DNA from: Flavobacteriales bacterium
GTDB taxonomy: Bacteria; Bacteroidota; Bacteroidia; Flavobacteriales_F; PHOS-HE28
Length of the DNA: 64,000 nucleotides
Direction of reading: 5' to 3'
Assembly: GCA_020635675.1 (NCBI GenBank)
Contig: JACJZJ010000004.1
Span: forward strand, 124,001-188,000
The notes beneath the pieces were generated by a model, which had not been told where the DNA came from, did no database searches, and worked only from the letters and a program-made list of their open reading frames with translations. Position numbers and translations under genes: made by a program. Every line of letters begins with the position of its first letter. The first letter of the stretch is position 1. Positions 54,897-62,880 of this stretch are shown here, piece after piece.

Positions 54897-55046
54897 GGGC
54901 CGCATCGTCCTTTTGGAGCGGCCGCAAATTTAGTTTTTCAGGATCGACGCACTGTCCGAAGGGGATCGTGGCGGACCGGCAGCGCTGACCAGGATCAGGA
55001 GATGCACCGACCCTTGGCCTAATTTAGCGGCACAAGTACGGAAGCG

Positions 55047-55991
55047 ATGACCGAAGTGAAGGACCTCGAAGCCCTCTTCCAGGCCAAGATCGATGCCGAG
55101 CAGAAGATCGAACCCAAGGACTGGATGCCGGAGAAATACCGGAAGAACCTGGTCCGCCAGGTGAGCCAGCACGCGCACAGCGAAGTGGTGGGCATGCTCC
55201 CCGAGGGCAATTGGATCACACGCGCCCCCAACCTGCGGCGAAAGGCCATCCTTCTTGCCAAGGTGCAGGATGAAGCCGGTCATGGGCTCTACCTGTACAG
55301 CGCATGCGAAACGCTCGGTGTCACGCGCGAAAGCACCATCGACGATCTCCTGAGCGGAAAGGCCAAGTACAGCAGCATCTTCAACTACCCCACGCTGACG
55401 TGGGCGGACATCGGTGCGATCGGTTGGCTGGTGGACGGCGCCGCGATCATGAACCAGGTGATGCTGACGCGCACGAGCTACGGCCCCTATGCCCGGGCCA
55501 TGGTGCGCATCTGCAAGGAGGAGAGCTTCCACCAGCGCCAGGGCTATGAGATCATTGCCGTGCTGTCCAAGGGCACGCCGGAACAGAAGGATATGGCGCA
55601 GGATGCGCTGAACAGGTGGTGGTGGCCGAGCCTGATGATGTTCGGTCCGCACGACGGCGAGAGCGCCCATACCGCCGAGAGCATGAAGTGGAAGATCAAG
55701 CGCGAGAGCAACGACGAGCTTCGCCAGAAGTTCATCGACCGCACGGTGCAGCAGGCCGAGGTGATCGGCCTGAAGGTGCCGGATCCCGATCTGAAATGGA
55801 ACGAGGAACGCGGCCATTACGACCACGGTGAGATCGACTGGAAGGAGTTCTGGAACGTGGTGGAAGGCAACGGCCCATGCAATCACGAACGCATGAAGGC
55901 GCGCATCGCGGCCCACGAGAACGGGCGCTGGGTGCGCGAGGCCGCGGTGGCATACGCCTCCAAGAAGGCCAGGAAAAAACAAGCCGCTTGA
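55047..55991 (+). CDS. paaA: Phenylacetyl-CoA 1,2-epoxidase subunit PaaA
   Basis: 314 residues, starting at the ATG at 55047. PaaA is the catalytic diiron subunit. The ligands are readable: HAHSEVVGMLPEGNW, VQDEAGHGLYLY (ExxH) near residue 76, and CKEESFHQRQG (ExxxxH) near 155. TLTWADIGAIGWLVDGAAI is strongly conserved. It starts the paaABCD operon: paaB follows 62 bp later, paaC 14 bp after that, and paaD 99 bp further on. Together with PaaB, C and E it epoxidises phenylacetyl-CoA at the ring. Confidence 0.97.
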   Translation: MTEVKDLEALFQAKIDAEQKIEPKDWMPEKYRKNLVRQVSQHAHSEVVGMLPEGNWITRAPNLRRKAILLAKVQDEAGHGLYLYSACETLGVTRESTIDDLLSGKAKYSSIFNYPTLTWADIGAIGWLVDGAAIMNQVMLTRTSYGPYARAMVRICKEESFHQRQGYEIIAVLSKGTPEQKDMAQDALNRWWWPSLMMFGPHDGESAHTAESMKWKIKRESNDELRQKFIDRTVQQAEVIGLKVPDPDLKWNEERGHYDHGEIDWKEFWNVVEGNGPCNHERMKARIAAHENGRWVREAAVAYASKKARKKQAA

Positions 55992-56053
55992 TCGAATGAC
56001 CCGTAGCGTCGGCACACCGGGTCGACCTACGCCAGGAACCCACCCGACATACA

Positions 56054-56347
56054 ATGAGCGACAACCCCAACAACTGGCCTCTTTGGGAGGTCTTCATCCA
56101 AAGCAAGCGCGGCCTGGAGCACAAGCACGTAGGCAGTCTGCACGCCGCTGATGCGGAAATGGCCATCGAGAACGCACGCGACGTATACACCCGCCGCCAG
56201 GAAGGCAACAGCATCTGGGTGGTGGAGGCGGAGCACATCCATGCCTCGCGCCCCGAGGACGCCGAGAGCCTCTTCGACCCCGCCGACGACAAGGTGTACC
56301 GGCACCCCACGTTCTACACGATGCCCGAGGGGGCGAAGTACATCTGA
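56054..56347 (+). CDS. paaB: Phenylacetyl-CoA epoxidase subunit PaaB
   Basis: 97 residues. WPLWEVFIQSKRGLEHKHVGSLHAADAEMAIENARDVYTRR at the N-terminus is the conserved PaaB signature. WVVEAEHIHAS and FYTMPEG follow. The subunit has no catalytic residues and bridges the PaaAC units in the enzyme complex. It lies between paaA and paaC in the expected order; length is typical. The 62-bp gap before it carries a short partly palindromic element (56002-56031, CGTAG ... CTACG). Confidence 0.95.
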   Translation: MSDNPNNWPLWEVFIQSKRGLEHKHVGSLHAADAEMAIENARDVYTRRQEGNSIWVVEAEHIHASRPEDAESLFDPADDKVYRHPTFYTMPEGAKYI

Positions 56348-56361
56348 TACGGACGTTCACC

Positions 56362-57114
56362 ATGAGCAACGCGCTGTTCACCTACACGCTCCGTCTCGCC
56401 GACGACCTGCTGGTGCTGAGCCATCGCCTGAGCGAATGGTGCGGCCATGGCCCGGTGCTGGAGGAGGACATCGCGCTGACGAACCGCGCGCTCGACCACC
56501 TGGGCGAGGCCCGCAACCTGTTGCAGTACGCCGGACAGGTCGAGGGGCAGGGCCGCAGCGATGACGACCTGGCCTTCCTGCGGAACGAAAGGCAGTACCG
56601 CAACGTGAAGCTCGTTGAACAGCCGAACGGCGACTACGCGCACACCATCGCGCGCAACTTCCTGTTCGACGCCTACCACCTGCCGCTGATGCATGCCCTG
56701 CTGAAGAGCAAGGATGATCAGCTCGTGGCCATCGCCGGCAAGGCGGTGAAGGAGGCCACCTACCACCTGCGCCACAGCAGCGAATGGATGGTCCGCTTCG
56801 GCGACGGCACCGACGAGAGCCACCAACGCGCGCAGACCGCCCTGGACGACCTATGGACCTTCACCGGTGAACTCTTCGTGGAGGACGACGTGCAAAAGGA
56901 ATTGGAGAAGGCCGGCATCGCTCCGGCATCGGGTCCGATCAAGGCGGCTTTCGACAGCACCGTGAACGAAGTACTGAAGGAAGCCACGCTCAAGCGCCCA
57001 GAGGACGGCTTCATGGCCGAGGGTGGGCGCGATGGCCGGCACACCGAGCACCTGGGCTACATCCTGGCAGAGATGCAGTATCTGCAACGGGCGTATCCAG
57101 GAGCGGAGTGGTAA
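56362..57114 (+). CDS. paaC: Phenylacetyl-CoA epoxidase subunit PaaC
   Basis: 250 residues, structural ferritin-like partner of PaaA. LADDLLVLSHRLSEWCGHGPVLEEDIALTNRALDHLGEAR and KEATYHLRHSSEWMVRFGDGT carry the conserved residues of the degenerate diiron site. The end (RHTEHLGYILAEMQYLQRAYPGAEW) matches the family C-terminus. It begins 14 bp after paaB. The 99-bp gap to paaD holds an inverted repeat described separately. Confidence 0.96.
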   Translation: MSNALFTYTLRLADDLLVLSHRLSEWCGHGPVLEEDIALTNRALDHLGEARNLLQYAGQVEGQGRSDDDLAFLRNERQYRNVKLVEQPNGDYAHTIARNFLFDAYHLPLMHALLKSKDDQLVAIAGKAVKEATYHLRHSSEWMVRFGDGTDESHQRAQTALDDLWTFTGELFVEDDVQKELEKAGIAPASGPIKAAFDSTVNEVLKEATLKRPEDGFMAEGGRDGRHTEHLGYILAEMQYLQRAYPGAEW

Positions 57115-57120
57115 GGAGGA

Positions 57121-57200
57121 TCACCGCAAAGGCGCGAAGAATGCAAAGCGCGTGCGCCATGTCCGATCCCTCCTTGGCGTGCGTTGCGTCATTGCGGTGA
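57121..57200. repeat. Inverted-repeat insertion between paaC and paaD
   Basis: TCACCGCAA (57121-57129) and TTGCGGTGA (57192-57200) bracket an ~60-bp interior containing GGCGCGAAGAATGCAAAG. Similar CGCAAAGGCGC-type palindromic intergenic repeats occur in many environmental bacterial genomes. The 9-bp terminal match is perfect, and the element does not interrupt the operon reading order. Confidence 0.6.
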
Positions 57201-57213
57201 AAAGGACCCTATC

Positions 57214-57699
57214 ATGATCACCAAGGAACGCATCCTCGAACTGCTCGACTATGTGAAGGACCCTGAGATCCCGGTGATCAACGTGCTGGAGCTGGGCGTG
57301 GTGCGCCAGGTGGAGGTGGGGCCCGACGGCAAGGTGATCGTCACCATCACCCCCACCTACACCGGCTGCCCGGCGATGGACGTCATGGCGGCCGACATCA
57401 GGAAGGAACTCCTGGAAGCCGGTGTGCCCACCGTGGAAGTGAAGCAGGTCCTGTCACCCGCGTGGACCACCGACTGGATCACGGAGGAGGGCAAGCGCAA
57501 GCTGAAGGAGTTCGGCATCGCACCACCGGAGAGGACCGCCGACATCCGCGCCTTGAAAGGTGCGGCGCCCGTCGTGGCCTGTCCGCATTGCGGCTCGACC
57601 GACACCGCGATGCTCTCCCCCTTCGGCAGCACGGCCTGCAAAGCGCTCTGGAAGTGCAACGCCTGCCAGGAACCGTTCGATCAGTTCAAGTGTTTGTGA
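57214..57699 (+). CDS. paaD: PaaD, phenylacetyl-CoA epoxidase maturation protein
   Basis: 161 residues from the ATG at 57214. The N-terminal ~100 residues are the MIP18/DUF59 domain (LLDYVKDPEIPVINVLELGVV, TPTYTGCPAMDVM). The C-terminus holds a Cys cluster, CPHCGSTDT, then SPFGSTACKALWKCNACQEPFDQFKC, which is the conserved PaaD-type metal-binding tail. PaaD is needed to assemble the PaaABC metal centre. Only 10 bp separate it from paaG. Confidence 0.95.
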   Translation: MITKERILELLDYVKDPEIPVINVLELGVVRQVEVGPDGKVIVTITPTYTGCPAMDVMAADIRKELLEAGVPTVEVKQVLSPAWTTDWITEEGKRKLKEFGIAPPERTADIRALKGAAPVVACPHCGSTDTAMLSPFGSTACKALWKCNACQEPFDQFKCL

Positions 57700-57709
57700 A
57701 CTTCGTACC

Positions 57710-58489
57710 ATGCCCTACTCCAAGATCCACTTCTCCATCGCCGACGGCGTCGCCGTGATCACCCTGGCCCGTCCGGACAAGCTGAACAGCTTCGACCGGC
57801 AGATGGCGCTGGAGACCATCGACGCGCTGGACCAGGTGAAGGAGGATGCAAGCGTTCGTGCGGTGCTGTTGACGGGTGAGGGGCGGGCCTTCTGCGCTGG
57901 GCAGGACCTGGCCGAGGCGATCGCACCGGGTACTCGGATCGAGGAGATCCTCACGGCACAGTACAACCCGATCGTGCGCCGCATCCGCAACCTGCCCAAG
58001 CCCGTGGTGGCCGCGGTGAACGGCGTGGCGGCCGGCGCGGGGGCCAACATCGCCTATGCGTGCGACCTCACGCTGGCGGCCGAGAGCGCCAATTTCATCC
58101 AGAGCTTCATCCACATCGGCCTGATCCCGGACAGCGCCGGCACCTTCACCCTGCCGCGCCTGGTGGGCATGCAACGTGCGTTCGGACAGATGATCCTCGC
58201 ACCCAAAGTGAACGCCAAGGAGGCCGAAGCGCTGGGCATGATCTGGAAGGCCGTGCCGGACGCCGAACTGATGCACGAAGCCACCTCTCTGGCACAGAAG
58301 CTCGCCACCATGCCCACCAAGGCCATCGCCCTGACCAAGGAGGCCTTGAACCGATCCCAGCACAACGACCTGGACGGGCAGCTGGACGTCGAACTGGAAC
58401 TGCAGACCATCGCCGGGAACAGCCACGACTACAACGAGGGCGTGAAGGCCTTCCTGGAGAAACGGAAACCCGTCTACCGCGGTGAATAG
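57710..58489 (+). CDS. paaG: Enoyl-CoA hydratase/isomerase PaaG
   Basis: 259 residues from the ATG at 57710. The crotonase fold is readable: GVAVITLARPDKLNSFDRQM, the oxyanion-hole motif GEGRAFCAGQDL, and AAVNGVAAGAGANIAYACDLTLA. The catalytic Asp-like region lies at LIPDSAGTFTLPRLVG. Its position in the operon between paaD and a 3-hydroxyacyl-CoA dehydrogenase gene fits PaaG, which isomerises the ring epoxide to the oxepin. A PaaF-type hydratase cannot be fully excluded from sequence alone. Confidence 0.92.
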   Translation: MPYSKIHFSIADGVAVITLARPDKLNSFDRQMALETIDALDQVKEDASVRAVLLTGEGRAFCAGQDLAEAIAPGTRIEEILTAQYNPIVRRIRNLPKPVVAAVNGVAAGAGANIAYACDLTLAAESANFIQSFIHIGLIPDSAGTFTLPRLVGMQRAFGQMILAPKVNAKEAEALGMIWKAVPDAELMHEATSLAQKLATMPTKAIALTKEALNRSQHNDLDGQLDVELELQTIAGNSHDYNEGVKAFLEKRKPVYRGE

Positions 58490-58705
58490 GTCGTTGGGGT
58501 GAACCTGTTGCCTCGACCCTCGGGGTCGACCTGCGGTGTTCGGAACCGCGGATACACACGGATGGACACGGATGTTCGCATCCGCGACCCGTGCGGATCG
58601 CCCGAGGTGCTGATCATCTCGTTCTCTGATCTTCCGATCGCCTCCCCGATCTTCGTGCCCATGCCTTCGCCAACAGGCTTCGGCACGCAACGCATGGATG
58701 CAACG
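58490..58705. repeat. 216-bp repeat-like spacer between paaG and paaH
   Basis: No gene is expected here. Elements seen: TCGACCC...GGGTCGA hairpin (58513-58529), related to the one at 541-560; tandem ACACGGAT-like units near 58554-58580 followed by an inverse GTGCGGAT; and GCCTTCGCC ... GGCTTCGGC just before the paaH start. They resemble decayed intergenic palindromic repeats. The gap weakens the view that paaH is simply co-transcribed with paaG. Confidence 0.5.
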
Positions 58706-59857
58706 ATGAACGTCGGTGTGATCGGTGCCGGCACCATGGGCAGCGGCATCGCCCAGGTCGCCGCGCAGGCCGGACATGAAGTGTGGCTGTTCGACACGCG
58801 GAAAGAGTCCGTGGGAAAGGCCATCGCTGCGCTACGGAAGGTCTTCGACCGGCTGGTCGAGAAGGGCAAGCTCACCAGGGAACAGGCCGATGCGCTGCTG
58901 GCCCGGATCCATCCGGCCGGCGACCTGAAGGAGCTCGCGAACTGCGGGCTTGTGATCGAGGCGATCGTGGAGGACCTGGCCGTGAAGAAGAAGGTGTTCA
59001 CCGAACTGGAAGGGCTGGTCGCTCCGGATACCGTGCTGGCCACCAATACCTCTTCCCTCCCCGTGACCGCCATCGCAGCCGCATGCACCAAGCCGGAGCG
59101 CGTGATCGGTCTTCACTTCTTCAACCCCGCGCCGTTGCTACCCCTGGTGGAGGTCGTACCTGGTCTGGCCACGGACCCGGAACTCGCGGAACAGAGCGTT
59201 GACCGGATGCGGACCTGGGGCAAGGTGCCCGTGGTGGCCAAGGATACCCCCGGCTTCATCGTGAACCGGGTGGCGCGTCCCTTCTATGGTGAAGCGCTTC
59301 GCATCTATGAGGAAGGTCTCGCCGACATGGCCACGATCGACCACGCGATGCGCTCGGTCGGCGGCTTCAAGATGGGCCCCTTCGAGCTGATGGACCTGAT
59401 CGGCAACGACGTCAACTTCACGGTGACGAGGACAGTATTCGAGGCCTTTTTCTACGACCCACGCTATCGCCCCAGCCTTACGCAACAACGGATGGTGGAG
59501 GCCGGGCGGACCGGGCGCAAGAGCGGTCGGGGCTACTATCGCTACGACACCGAAGAGCGACCCGCACCCAAGGATGACCCTGAACTGTTGGAGAAGATCT
59601 GGTGGCGGATCACAGTGATGCTGATCAACGAAGCCGCCGACGCCCTATACCTGAGGATCGCGAGCCGGGACGACCTTGAACTGGCCATGACCAAAGGCGT
59701 GAACTATCCGAAAGGTCTGCTGGCCTGGGCCGATGCGCTCGGGATCGACCATTGCCTCCGTTCATTGGCATTGCTCCAGGACGAATACGGCGAGGAACGT
59801 TACAGACCCTCTCCCCTTCTTCGGAACATGGTGAAGGACGGTGGAAGCTTCCATTGA
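58706..59857 (+). CDS. paaH: 3-hydroxyacyl-CoA dehydrogenase PaaH
   Basis: 383 residues from the ATG at 58706 (an ATG 12 bases upstream is in frame; reads further upstream are not protein-like). VGVIGAGTMGSGIAQVAAQAGHEVWLFDT is the NAD+ site. NCGLVIEAIVEDLAVKKKVF and ATNTSSLPVTAIA follow, with LHFFNPAPLLPLVEVVPG carrying the catalytic-His region. The C-terminal half repeats the dehydrogenase domain (GFKMGPFELMDLIGNDVNF and later LEKIWWRITVMLINEAADAL). This fits a PaaH-type enzyme acting late in phenylacetate degradation. PaaZ, PaaJ, PaaK and PaaI are not in the window. Confidence 0.93.
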   Translation: MNVGVIGAGTMGSGIAQVAAQAGHEVWLFDTRKESVGKAIAALRKVFDRLVEKGKLTREQADALLARIHPAGDLKELANCGLVIEAIVEDLAVKKKVFTELEGLVAPDTVLATNTSSLPVTAIAAACTKPERVIGLHFFNPAPLLPLVEVVPGLATDPELAEQSVDRMRTWGKVPVVAKDTPGFIVNRVARPFYGEALRIYEEGLADMATIDHAMRSVGGFKMGPFELMDLIGNDVNFTVTRTVFEAFFYDPRYRPSLTQQRMVEAGRTGRKSGRGYYRYDTEERPAPKDDPELLEKIWWRITVMLINEAADALYLRIASRDDLELAMTKGVNYPKGLLAWADALGIDHCLRSLALLQDEYGEERYRPSPLLRNMVKDGGSFH

Positions 59858-59867
59858 TGCGTCATCT

Positions 59868-59883
59868 ATTTTCCATGGAAAAT
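59868..59883. promoter_or_regulatory. Perfect 16-bp palindrome upstream of the YceI gene
   Basis: ATTTTCCATGGAAAAT reads the same on both strands, 45 bp before the YceI start. A promoter-like CATCTTTG (59891-59898) follows about 7 bp later. An operator for a dimeric regulator is the simplest reading. Its start lies 11 bp after the paaH stop, so it could affect paa read-through too. Confidence 0.5.
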
Positions 59884-59927
59884 AATTATACATCTTTGCA
59901 CCCGAAAAAGCCCGAAACAACACAAGA

Positions 59928-60569
59928 ATGAAGACCCTGACCCCTTGGACGGCCCATGTGGCCGCCGCGCTGTTCCTCGCCGCCTGCGCCAACGCCCCTC
60001 AGGATGCACAGGAAGCGACCTCCACGCCCGATGGAGCGCCCGCCACCCCGGCCTTGTCCTCGACCTACACCGTGAACCCCGAAAAGAGCACCGTGCTCTG
60101 GACCGGTATCATGCTCGGGGTGAAAGAGCATCATGGCCGGCTGAACGTGAAGGAGGGCTCGTTGGCATTGGTCGATGGCAAAGTGACCGGTGGCAAGGTG
60201 GTCGTGGACATGACCACGATCGCACCGACGGATTCTGCCTACACCGCTGAGCAGACCAAGGAGAAGCTCGTGAAGCACCTCGGCTCCCCCGACTTCTTTG
60301 ACGTGTCGACCTATCCCATGGCCTCCGCAGTGCTGAAGCCCGGTGCCGATGGCGAGCCCATGGTGGAACTGCACATCCGCGACCATGCGGCCATGGTGCC
60401 CCTGCGGAACGTCCAGATCAATCCGCAGGAGGGTGGTCTGCTCGAAGCCTCTGCGGAACTGACCTTCAACAGGAAGGAATTCGGCGTCTCCTTCGACATG
60501 CCGATGAAGGACCTGGTGATCAGCAACGACGTGACCCTGCAGGTGATGATCAGCGCGCTGGCGAACTGA
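59928..60569 (+). CDS. YceI-family lipoprotein
   Basis: 213 residues. A lipobox (FLAACAN) gives a Cys at about residue 20 after a signal peptide. The body is the YceI lipocalin-like barrel: YTVNPEKSTVLWTGIMLGVKEHHGRLNVKEG, then MTTIAPTDSAYTAEQTKEKLVKHLGSPDFFDVSTYPMASAV. YceI proteins bind isoprenoid or fatty-acyl chains in the periplasm. It is preceded by a perfect palindrome (59868-59883) and ends 26 bp before a strong terminator. Confidence 0.92.
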   Translation: MKTLTPWTAHVAAALFLAACANAPQDAQEATSTPDGAPATPALSSTYTVNPEKSTVLWTGIMLGVKEHHGRLNVKEGSLALVDGKVTGGKVVVDMTTIAPTDSAYTAEQTKEKLVKHLGSPDFFDVSTYPMASAVLKPGADGEPMVELHIRDHAAMVPLRNVQINPQEGGLLEASAELTFNRKEFGVSFDMPMKDLVISNDVTLQVMISALAN

Positions 60570-60594
60570 CAACGATCAGCGATCGAACGTATGC

Positions 60595-60620
60595 AAGGGG
60601 AGGCCGTGCGGCCTCCCCTT
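60595..60620 (+). terminator. Terminator after the YceI gene
   Basis: AAGGGGAGGCCG (60595-60606) and CGGCCTCCCCTT (60609-60620) with a tight loop, followed by CCTTTTCG. A strong hairpin at the end of the transcript; it may also serve the convergent DUF2461 gene. Confidence 0.8.
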
Positions 60621-60637
60621 CCTTTTCGACCACCTGC

Positions 60638-61297
60638 TCACTCGAGCATCAGGAAGCGGTTCATGGGGCGCATTGCCGCATAGTAGTCCATGAAGGTCTC
60701 CACAAGTCCCGGGTCCGTCACCTTCCCGGCTGGTAGCTCAGCTCCGTAATAGAACTGCTTGTTGTACAGGAGCGGTTCCTGGTCGGCGGCCTTTCTGAAT
60801 TCCTTCGGAAGCACCTTGTTCTTCTCACCGAGCACCTCTCCGAACGCACGTGCGAACCCGGGAGCCTGATGGAGTGTTCGGAACTTCCTCGGATCGGCAG
60901 CGATATGCTCACGTATCCTTTGCAGATCCTCCTTTTCCGGCATGTACCGGCCGCCATAGACCCGGATCGCCTCCGGCCCGATCTCGAAATAGATGCCGGG
61001 GATCCCATGGTCCATTCGTCCCTTGGGTGAGATGATCGCCGCACGGCTCAGCTTGTAGGGCGTCTTGTCCTTGCTGAACCGGATGTCGCGGTTGATCCGG
61101 AAGATGGCGTCCTTGGGTTCGATGTTCACATCCTTGTCCACCGCATGTATGCGACGGATCATCTCGGCCACGAACTCCTCAAAGGGTTTCTTGACGGACC
61201 GCTCATAGCGTGTCCGGTTCGCGTTGAACCACTCCTTGTTGTTGTTGGCCGCGAGGTCCTTGAAGAAGCGGTTGAAGTCAGGAGCGAACCAGGCCAT
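60638..61297 (-). CDS. DUF2461 domain protein
   Basis: 219 residues from the ATG at 61295-61297 (MAWFAPDFNRFF; an in-frame GTG lies 6 bases upstream). The DUF2461 signatures NNKEWFNANRTRYE, RINRDIRFSKDKTPYK and GIYFEIGPEAIRVYGGRYMP are all present, and the length fits. The family is widespread in Bacteroidota and Actinobacteria; the function is unknown. It shares its upstream region with the divergent ogt-like gene, in which TATCTTGG (minus) and TAATTTGC (plus) could serve as the two -7 boxes. Confidence 0.93.
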   Translation of the reverse strand: MAWFAPDFNRFFKDLAANNNKEWFNANRTRYERSVKKPFEEFVAEMIRRIHAVDKDVNIEPKDAIFRINRDIRFSKDKTPYKLSRAAIISPKGRMDHGIPGIYFEIGPEAIRVYGGRYMPEKEDLQRIREHIAADPRKFRTLHQAPGFARAFGEVLGEKNKVLPKEFRKAADQEPLLYNKQFYYGAELPAGKVTDPGLVETFMDYYAAMRPMNRFLMLE

Positions 61298-61329
61298 CTG
61301 CACTAATTTGCTGCCAAGATACCCTGCAC

Positions 61330-61848
61330 ATGGCCGGCCGCACCCCCTCGAACGAACCTCAGCTCTTCACCCTGGCCCATGTGCTCAAGGTGGACACCCC
61401 GATCGGCAGGATATGGGTGGAAAGCGATGGAGAGCTAATCACACGGACGTCCTATTCCGCCTTGCGCGGGCGTGGCGGAAGACCTCCAAAAGTATTGACC
61501 GATGCGGCCCGGCAAATGGAACAGTACTTCCGCAGGCGCAGGAAGCATTTCGAACTGCCGTTGCAGCAATTGGGCACCCGGTTCCAACGGATGGTGTGGA
61601 ACTCGATCGACGACATTCCGTTCGGTACGACCCGCACCTATGGCCAGATCGGCGCGGAGATCGGTGGGCGCGCCATCGCGCGCACCGTCGGACAGGCCTG
61701 TGGCAGCAATCCCCTACCGCTTCTCGTACCCTGCCATCGCGTGATCGCCGCGGATGGGCTCCTGACCGGATATGTGGGCGGATTGTGGCGCAAGCACTGG
61801 CTCCTTCAGCACGAAGGTGCGCTCCCCAAGGACCTGTTCACCAAGTGA
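61330..61848 (+). CDS. ogt: Methylated-DNA-protein-cysteine methyltransferase
   Basis: 172 residues. RFQRMVWNSIDDIPFGTTRTYGQIGAEIGGRAIARTVGQACGSNPLPLLVPCHRVI is the family core, with the acceptor Cys in PCHRV and the Arg finger in AIART. The last ~20 residues (GGLWRKHWLLQHE) are typical. The protein removes O6-alkyl groups from guanine by suicide transfer. Its N-terminal ~60 residues form the RNase H-like domain. It is divergent from the DUF2461 gene and precedes gldA by 96 bp on the same strand. Confidence 0.95.
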   Translation: MAGRTPSNEPQLFTLAHVLKVDTPIGRIWVESDGELITRTSYSALRGRGGRPPKVLTDAARQMEQYFRRRRKHFELPLQQLGTRFQRMVWNSIDDIPFGTTRTYGQIGAEIGGRAIARTVGQACGSNPLPLLVPCHRVIAADGLLTGYVGGLWRKHWLLQHEGALPKDLFTK

Positions 61849-61944
61849 TCCGGAGGAGGTCCGCTTCGGCTTAACATCTTTTTGATCGCGTTCTGATGCC
61901 CGGTGGTCCGTGCCGGTAATTTTGCCGCCGCAGAGACAGCCCGC

Positions 61945-62874
61945 ATGGACATTCGTATCGATCAACTGACCAAGCGATTCGGGCCACAGACCGCGGTCGA
62001 TGCCATCACCTTCACGGTGCGGACCGGCGAGGTGCTCGGGTTCCTGGGTCCGAACGGGGCCGGGAAATCCACCACGATGAAGATGATCTGCGGTCTGTTG
62101 GCTCCGGACCGTGGCACGATCGAGGTGGGTGGCCGGTCGGTGTTGGACGATCCCGGGTCCGTTCGGCGTCACATCGGCTACCTCCCGGAGAACAACCCCT
62201 TGTACGAGGACATGCCCGTGCTCGACTTCCTGCGGTTCACCGCCAAGGTGCAGGGGGTCGACCGTGGAAGGACCGACGAGCGCATCCGGGAAATGGTGGA
62301 TGTCTGCGGTCTGGACCCCGAGAAGCACAAGCGCATCGGAGAGTTGAGCAAGGGCTACCGCCAGCGCGTCGGGCTCGCCCAGGCGATGGTGCACGATCCG
62401 GAGGTGTTGATCCTGGACGAGCCTACCAGCGGACTGGATCCGAACCAGATCGTGGAGATCCGTGAGCTGATCAAGGAAGTGGGCCGCGCGAAGACCGTCA
62501 TTTTCAGCACACACATCCTGCCCGAGGTGGAGGCCACCTGCGACCGGATATTGATCATCAACAAGGGGCGCATCGTGGCGGACGGCTCACCTGAGCAGCT
62601 CCGCCAGCAGGCGCAGGGGAAGGCCCTTCTGCGCGTTCGGATCGAGGACGGCGCAAGCGATGCGGTGCAAAAGGCGCTCGGTGTGTTGCCTGGGGTGACC
62701 CTGGCGGATGTCGTGGTGGGGGCACAGGACCGTTTCGACCTGCAATGTGAGGCCCCCGATGGGGTCGCTCGTGAGGTGTTCCGCCTTTGTGTGGACCGTG
62801 GCTGGACGCTTACCGAGCTGCGCTCCATGGGATCCAGCCTGGAGGATGTTTTCCGCGACCTGACCCTGAACTGA
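61945..62874 (+). CDS. gldA: Gliding-motility ABC transporter ATPase GldA
   Basis: 309 residues from the ATG at 61945 (a TAATTTTG box lies 20-30 bp upstream). Walker A is GFLGPNGAGKSTTMKMI, the signature motif is ELSKGYRQRVGLAQAM and Walker B is VLILDEPTSGLDPNQ, with the H-loop STHILPE. GldA provides ATP hydrolysis for the GldAFG transporter needed for gliding and for T9SS function in Flavobacterium. Similarity to general Yhih/YbhF-type drug-resistance ATPases is expected in this family, so the name depends partly on the adjacent gldF and gldG. Confidence 0.9.
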   Translation: MDIRIDQLTKRFGPQTAVDAITFTVRTGEVLGFLGPNGAGKSTTMKMICGLLAPDRGTIEVGGRSVLDDPGSVRRHIGYLPENNPLYEDMPVLDFLRFTAKVQGVDRGRTDERIREMVDVCGLDPEKHKRIGELSKGYRQRVGLAQAMVHDPEVLILDEPTSGLDPNQIVEIRELIKEVGRAKTVIFSTHILPEVEATCDRILIINKGRIVADGSPEQLRQQAQGKALLRVRIEDGASDAVQKALGVLPGVTLADVVVGAQDRFDLQCEAPDGVAREVFRLCVDRGWTLTELRSMGSSLEDVFRDLTLN

Positions 62875-62880
62875 GGACCG

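Noticed and set aside
54897..55046. A PaaX/PaaR regulator gene in the paaE-paaA gap
   Set aside because: The gap is only 150 bp, with promoter boxes but no coding frame.
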